Made by a program: the position numbers and the translations under genes. A model generated the notes under the pieces. That model ran no database searches. It was given only the letters and a program-made list of their open reading frames with translations, and was not told where the DNA came from. A stretch of 64,000 nucleotides of DNA from positions 45,609 through 109,608 of the forward strand of contig NZ_CACWVY010000010.1 in assembly GCF_902764455.1 (NCBI RefSeq), in the 5' to 3' direction. Source of the stretch: an uncultured Methanobrevibacter sp. (GTDB taxonomy: Archaea; Methanobacteriota; Methanobacteria; Methanobacteriales; Methanobacteriaceae). This document shows, in pieces, positions 60,389 to 64,000 of this stretch (position 1 is its first letter; every line of letters starts with the position of its first letter).

Positions 60389-60981
60389 TTACAATTATAG
60401 ATTATAAAAGCGGAAATTTAAAAAGCATTTCAAATGGATTTAAAAAGATTGGCATAGACTATCGAATAACTGATGACAAGGAGGTTATTGCGAACAGTGA
60501 TTATCTGGTTCTTCCCGGTGTTGGAGCATTTGGAAGCGCTATGGAGAATTTAAAACCCTTTGAAGATGTTATTTATGAACATGTCCATGACGGCAAACCA
60601 TTTTTGGGAATATGTCTTGGCCAGCAGGTGTTAATGAGTGAAAGTGAAGAAGCGCCTGGCGTTAAAGGACTGGATTTGTTTAAAGGTCATGTGGAATTGC
60701 TCCCTGAAGGAGTTAAAATACCTCACATGGGCTGGAATAAATTGAATGTTAAAAACAGCTCACCAATTTTAGATGGCATAGATGGAGAATACTTTTATTT
60801 TGTTCATTCTTATCATGTAATTCCTGATGATGAAAGCATAATTGCCGGAACCTGTGAGTATGGAGGCGAAGTTGTAGCCAGTTTGTCTCAAAACAACCTG
60901 TTTTCAACACAGTTTCATCCGGAAAAAAGCGGAAAGGCAGGACTTAAGATTTTAAAAAATTTTACTGAATTGGAGATTTAA
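60385..60981 (+). CDS. hisH: Imidazole glycerol phosphate synthase glutaminase subunit
   Basis: HisH hydrolyses glutamine and channels ammonia to HisF for imidazole-glycerol phosphate formation. The 198-residue class I amidotransferase has the nucleophile region [12 protein letters not shown] and FHPEKS holding catalytic His/Glu. It overlaps cfbD by ATGA at 60385-60388; this coupling to a F430 gene is not a functional link. The next gene starts 2 bases after its stop. Confidence 0.95.
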   Translation: MITIIDYKSGNLKSISNGFKKIGIDYRITDDKEVIANSDYLVLPGVGAFGSAMENLKPFEDVIYEHVHDGKPFLGICLGQQVLMSESEEAPGVKGLDLFKGHVELLPEGVKIPHMGWNKLNVKNSSPILDGIDGEYFYFVHSYHVIPDDESIIAGTCEYGGEVVASLSQNNLFSTQFHPEKSGKAGLKILKNFTELEI

Positions 60982-60983
60982 AT

Positions 60984-62348
60984 ATGGATATTGAAGGCTT
61001 TGTAAGGGCTAGAATTGATGATTATGACTATGATGATCTAGCAGAAATTTTAGCTGTAAGGATAAGAGAATACAAAAATATCAATGAAGAAAATTCATTA
61101 GAAATGGCAAAAGCAGTAATTGATGAAGTTGGAACAACACTAAAACTTAGACAAAGTGATGATGAATTCTTAAAAGAAATTGCCAGTGTAAATAAGGCAG
61201 ATGTGCTTATGGGTGAGATGGGAGTCGGATCCCGGGGTGCAGGTGACTTTTTCGTACACAGGAAAATAGCTGAAATTGTATCATCAACAAACACTGCCTC
61301 TTTGGTCAATCCTTCAGAACAGGATGACGGTGGTGTTGTTAAAGCTCCAATTAAAAATGATGAAGTTTATATTACAACTGCAGTTGACGGAATACACTCA
61401 CGTTTAAGTGAATATCCGTTCTTGGGCGGTTTTCATGTAACAAGAGCAACTCTTAGAGACGTCTGTGTAATGGGAGCTGACCCTGTTGCAATCTTAAGTG
61501 ATGTTCACCTTGCAGACGACGGTGATGTTGCAAAAATATTTGACTTTACAGCAGGTGTTGCAGCAGTATCCGAACTTGTAGATGTTCCAATCGTTGCAGG
61601 AAGTACTCTTCGTGTCGGCGGAGACATGGTTTTAGGTGACAGATTTGTATCCGCAGTCGGAAGTGTGGGAGTATCCGCATATCCTCCAACAGCAAGAAAA
61701 GGCGCAACTGAAGGAGACATAATTCTTTTAACAGAAGGTTCAGGTGGAGGAACAATAACAACTACAGCTCTTTACAACGGTTTCTTTGATGTTGTGTGGG
61801 ATACTATGAATGTTAATTTTGTTCAGGCATCACATGCATTGTTTGAAGCTGATCTGGTCAAGGATATTCATGCAATGACTGACGTAACAAATGGTGGTCT
61901 TAGAGGAGATGCTCATGAAATCTCAAATACAACAGGAGTAGGTCTTGAGTTTTATGAAAAAGAAATTAGACAGATGGTTGCTCCAAATGTATTGAACATG
62001 CTTGAAACATTAAACATTGACCCATTAGGTGTGTCAACCGATTCGTTAATGTTAATCGCACCTCCTGAAATTGTTGAAGACATTAAAAAGGCAGTAGCCA
62101 AATATGATGTTGCAATATCTGAAATTGGTGAGGTCAACAACTCCGGCGAGCCAATATTGATTAAAGAGGATTCAACTGAGGAAAAACTTGTTCCTTTATT
62201 TAGAGAAGCCGCATATACAAAAATTAAAAAGCTTGTTGGTGAAACAACTCCTGAAGACTTTGAAGAAATGAAAGAAAAAGTTCAAAAAGCTTCAGATGCA
62301 GCTATTGCTAAAAAGGATAAGGTTATTAAACATATCCGTGGACAATAA
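60984..62348 (+). CDS. AIR synthase-related protein (PurM/HypE superfamily)
   Basis: A 454-residue protein of the PurM/AIRS fold (HypE, ThiL, SelD relatives). The N-terminal ~90 residues are a family extension; the ATP-binding half has VGSRGAGDFFVHRKIAEIV, SEQDDGGVVKAPI and VMGADPVAILSDVH; the C-terminal half has ILLTEGSGGGT and DVTNGGLRGDAHEIS. The C-terminus lacks the HypE carbamoyl-acceptor Cys. The substrate is unknown. It forms a transcript with cfbD and hisH, suggested by a 2-base gap after hisH. Confidence 0.82.
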   Translation: MDIEGFVRARIDDYDYDDLAEILAVRIREYKNINEENSLEMAKAVIDEVGTTLKLRQSDDEFLKEIASVNKADVLMGEMGVGSRGAGDFFVHRKIAEIVSSTNTASLVNPSEQDDGGVVKAPIKNDEVYITTAVDGIHSRLSEYPFLGGFHVTRATLRDVCVMGADPVAILSDVHLADDGDVAKIFDFTAGVAAVSELVDVPIVAGSTLRVGGDMVLGDRFVSAVGSVGVSAYPPTARKGATEGDIILLTEGSGGGTITTTALYNGFFDVVWDTMNVNFVQASHALFEADLVKDIHAMTDVTNGGLRGDAHEISNTTGVGLEFYEKEIRQMVAPNVLNMLETLNIDPLGVSTDSLMLIAPPEIVEDIKKAVAKYDVAISEIGEVNNSGEPILIKEDSTEEKLVPLFREAAYTKIKKLVGETTPEDFEEMKEKVQKASDAAIAKKDKVIKHIRGQ

Positions 62349-62446
62349 AAAAATTAATATTTTTTAACTTTAATCTGCGATTTTGCACAAAAGCATATAA
62401 TCGCACTTCCCTATTTTTTATTTACTTCAACTTCCAATTTTAACTC

Positions 62447-62884
62447 ATGACAGATGAGAAAGGAAGCTTTTATTTAATTGAGTCAATACTTGCAGTTTTT
62501 ATTCTTTTAGCGGTAGTATTGGTTGTTAATACTGTAATATCAATTCCTGGTCCTGATTATTCTTATGAAACACATGATGTAAAATCGGCTCAGGACACGA
62601 TGGAGCTGTTGTCTAGAAAAATTAATTTCACAGACCAGAGCTTTTTGGGTGAAATTTCATCAATTTTAAAGGATAATAGAAATTCAAAAAAATCCGTTAA
62701 CGAAGTTTCAGACATTTGCAGGGATAAACTGGATGGCTATAAATTAACGAATTATAAGTTTTGTGAAAATAATAAATTGAAAGGAAAAGTATTGGCCTCA
62801 TCAGGTAATTTTGATAATGCTCGTGAGGTTTCAGTGGCTTCAAGGTCATATGGTGATTATTCATACACTTTGTATGTATGGTAA
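62447..62884 (+). CDS. Type IV pilin-like / class III signal peptide protein
   Basis: A 145-residue protein with a short polar N-terminus (MTDEKGSFYLIE) and one hydrophobic helix (residues 13-32), then a soluble domain with two cysteines (CRDK, CENN). This is the layout of archaeal pilin-like or pseudopilin proteins processed by FlaK/PibD-type peptidases; the Lys/Gly before the helix (EKGSF) could be the cleavage site. Confident family assignment is not possible. A TATA-like TATTTTTTATTTAC lies upstream. Confidence 0.6.
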   Translation: MTDEKGSFYLIESILAVFILLAVVLVVNTVISIPGPDYSYETHDVKSAQDTMELLSRKINFTDQSFLGEISSILKDNRNSKKSVNEVSDICRDKLDGYKLTNYKFCENNKLKGKVLASSGNFDNAREVSVASRSYGDYSYTLYVW

Positions 62885-63003
62885 TAATTAAGAACTACAA
62901 ACACATTACCTGCAGATGTTAGTGCATGCTATCGTGAAACAATAGTGAATTCATTGATTTAATTCAAAATAAAAGTATAAAAAGAGTATATGAAGAATGA
63001 AGA
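62885..63003. other. Spacer after the pilin-like gene
   Basis: About 120 AT-rich bases with no gene. Its last 30 bases hold the TATA box for the RNA described next. Confidence 0.5.
62976..62983 (+). promoter_or_regulatory. TATA box of the candidate RNA
   Basis: TATAAAAA preceded by an AAAG BRE-like element, about 25 bases before the first stem of the RNA at 63005. This spacing is what archaeal transcription uses. Confidence 0.45.
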
Positions 63004-63100
63004 ACCTACAGTCACCTAATTGGCCATAATAAATTATGGAAAGTCGTCACCTGTGGCGACAAGAGCTTGTAGGCTAAACCTCTAAAAGGTTTTACCTTCC
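63004..63100 (+). ncRNA. Candidate structured RNA, multibranch fold
   Basis: A folded region of unknown class. The outer stem CCTACA (63005-63010) pairs with TGTAGG (63068-63073). Inside are a near-palindrome CCATAAT-AA-ATTATGG (63023-63038) and the hairpin GTCGTCA/TGGCGAC with loop CCTG (63043-63060). After the outer stem comes a second hairpin, AAACCT/AGGTTT (63077-63092), possibly a terminator. With the TATA box at 62976 this predicts a ~90-nt transcript. It does not match tRNA, SRP, RNase P or C/D-box layouts that I can recognise. No function is assigned. Confidence 0.4.
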
Positions 63101-63286
63101 AATCTTTCACTTAATGTTTAAGTGTCTGTCAGTTTTTAAACATTTCTTAATTCTATCAAGTTCAGGGCTTAAAAATTTCATTAATAGTTTATATTCGCTT
63201 TTTCTACATTTTTATAGTATTAATTACTTTTTACACAATAAAAGCAATTTTTAGTTGAGTATAACCTAAAATAAAATTATTTATGC
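63101..63286. other. Spacer between candidate RNA and small-peptide transcript
   Basis: AT-rich, with no frame longer than a few tens of codons and no recognisable RNA. Nothing else seen. Confidence 0.5.
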
Positions 63287-63441
63287 TATAAAAATTAAAT
63301 ATGGGGATAATCAAACTCTTAATCCAATAGGGGGAGGTATTATTCCGAACAAGATAATATTGCCTGTGTGGGAATTTAGAACATCTGTTCTAATGAACTT
63401 TCTAATTGGCAAATCTCATTTATCAAAATGGAGGAATCCTT
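63287..63441 (+). promoter_or_regulatory. Promoter and folded leader of the 31-codon gene
   Basis: TATAAAAA at 63287-63294 predicts a start near 63315. The leader of roughly 125 bases holds a hairpin between GGTATTAT (63336-63343) and ATAATATTGCC (63354-63364), a perfect AGAACATCTGTTCT hairpin (63378-63391), and the GGAGG at 63430-63434. Such length and structure are unusual for a short archaeal gene and could be a regulatory leader. Confidence 0.4.
63412..63429 (+). repeat. 18-bp inverted repeat, left arm
   Basis: AATCTCATTTATCAAAAT matches, as an exact reverse complement, positions 63751-63768. It lies just before the ribosome binding site of the 31-codon gene. Confidence 0.6.
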
Positions 63442-63537
63442 ATGGGTATCCAAAAGAAATTTTGGGTCGCAATGCTCATATACACCATTATAACGTGGGG
63501 TATGGCATTTGTTATCATATGGATTATTTATAATTAA
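63442..63537 (+). CDS. Candidate 31-residue membrane peptide
   Basis: A short gene with an excellent ribosome binding site (GGAGG, 7 bases before ATG). The peptide MGIQKKFWVAMLIYTII, then TWGMAFVIIWIIYN, has a basic start and one hydrophobic helix with Trp residues, the form of small membrane toxins or regulatory peptides. It lies behind a long folded leader and between the arms of an 18-bp inverted repeat. Coding is inferred from ribosome binding site and composition only. Confidence 0.45.
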   Translation: MGIQKKFWVAMLIYTIITWGMAFVIIWIIYN

Positions 63538-63894
63538 TCCGATGCATAAATGATTTCTCCTTTAAATTGTAGGAATCTTCAATATTGTGGTGATTGTTTA
63601 TCGATAGCCTTAATGGGTTATGTTTGGGTTTGTTTATCTGTAAAGAACACTTCCTGCAATTTATAAATTAAAAAATAATAAACTTTATATATAATTTATT
63701 TCATAATACCCATTAGAGTTTAAAGTCCACTTCTGGGTACTTAAATTCTAATTTTGATAAATGAGATTATTCAGTGTCTACTTGTTCGAGCATGTTTTTC
63801 ATGTTGTAGGCATTGATTAACTTATTTTAATGCACTCACTTTTATATAATTCTTTTAATTAGTTTTAGATGAGGATATTTTGTCATATCATTTT
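63538..63894. other. Non-coding tail with inverted repeat
   Basis: AT-rich spacer. It holds the right arm of the 18-bp inverted repeat, a TACCCA...TGGGTA pair around 63707-63738, and, on the minus strand at about 63767-63815, a short frame ending NAYNMKNMLEQVDTE with no ribosome binding site, perhaps a gene remnant. No intact gene seen. Confidence 0.4.
63751..63768 (-). repeat. 18-bp inverted repeat, right arm
   Basis: ATTTTGATAAATGAGATT, the exact reverse complement of 63412-63429. The arms are 321 bases apart and enclose the 31-codon gene. Confidence 0.6.
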
Positions 63895-64000
63895 TTAGTT
63901 ATATAGTCTATTACTTAATGTTTGTACCATTTTTGTAATTTGTTCTTGGGCTGTTATGTTTTTTTTCAACATAAGGTTTACCAAGCTATCTCCCATTGAC
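63895..64000 (-). CDS. C-terminal end of a protein running off the window
   Basis: An open minus-strand frame enters from the right edge and stops at 63895-63897. The 34 visible residues read MGDSLVNLMLKKNITAQEQ then ITKMVQTLSNRLYN, a polar helical tail. This is too short to name a family. Confidence 0.5.
   Translation of the reverse strand, partial: SMGDSLVNLMLKKNITAQEQITKMVQTLSNRLYN

Noticed and set aside
63004..63073. Hammerhead ribozyme or known riboswitch
   Set aside because: GAAAGTC is present but the CUGAUGA core is not; no known aptamer motif is recognised.

Overview
The window looks like a chromosomal stretch of a gut- or rumen-type methanogen of the order Methanobacteriales, most likely Methanobrevibacter. 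Evidence: very AT-rich DNA; archaeal TATA boxes and GGTGA/GGAGG ribosome binding sites; Mtd (F420-dependent methylene-H4MPT dehydrogenase) and CfbD (coenzyme F430 synthesis); archaeal information-processing genes (RFC large and small subunits, Hef, Kae1-Bud32 fusion, RecJ-like DHH nuclease beside ribosomal protein S15); two Mur-type ligases, a UppP phosphatase and a flippase as expected for pseudomurein; and three giant secreted adhesin-like proteins with Ig-like repeats. No rRNA, CRISPR array, insertion sequence or prophage block was seen.

Layout. 1-2.5 kb: end of a flippase gene, ModE-like regulator, ferredoxin, hisB. 2.5-12.8 kb: a secreted adhesin-like protein with a Trp-rich, probably TIM-barrel-like domain, mtd (apparently broken), tRNA-Val, ilvE, uppP, a beta-helix adhesin, a CobT-like protein and a coupled unknown gene. 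12.8-24 kb, plus strand: kae1-bud32, XTP pyrophosphatase, rps15, recJ-like, aconitase X (phosphomevalonate dehydratase large subunit, archaeal mevalonate pathway), two overlapping Mur ligases, hef. 23.5-31.9 kb: a minus-strand TIM-barrel protein/PIN-KH-ATPase/hisI/hisS group, aroE plus an unknown gene, then rfcL/rfcS. 32-39.4 kb: HtpX-like protease with an EF-hand, trmI, an esterase, an Sfp-type phosphopantetheinyl transferase, leuS, nadE. 39.6-42.7 kb: DUF389 protein, two tandem 3-TM paralogues, ArsA/Get3 ATPase. 42.7-46.1 kb: a large secreted protein translationally coupled to two small membrane proteins. 46.2-49 kb: cbiE and an HxlR regulator, divergent from a zinc-macrodomain/SirTM pair. 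49-56 kb: membrane phosphodiesterase, metallophosphoesterase, YchF-like GTPase, SAP protein, SLC13-type permease, small genes. 56-59.3 kb: a MATE gene bracketed by two 103-bp repeats, a frameshifted SLATT-like 2-TM gene, a C_GCAxxG_C_C protein. 59.3-62.9 kb: cfbD, hisH, AIR-synthase-related gene, pilin-like protein. 62.9-64 kb: mostly non-coding, with a likely structured RNA, a 31-codon membrane peptide gene behind a folded leader, an 18-bp inverted repeat, and the end of a minus-strand gene.

How the genes fit together. Histidine genes (hisB, hisI, hisH) are scattered among unrelated operons. F430 (cfbD), corrinoid (cbiE, CobT-like) and F420-dependent (mtd) functions point to hydrogenotrophic methanogenesis. 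Envelope building (flippase, UppP, Mur ligases) and secreted Ig-repeat proteins make up much of the rest.

The most interesting items are the SirTM/zinc-macrodomain ADP-ribosylation pair under a divergent HxlR regulator, the 103-bp twin elements around the MATE gene, the RNA/small-peptide region at 63.0-63.8 kb, and three reading-frame breaks (mtd, the beta-helix adhesin, the SLATT-like gene). The breaks are either real mutations or consensus errors and should be settled with reads before any biological conclusion.
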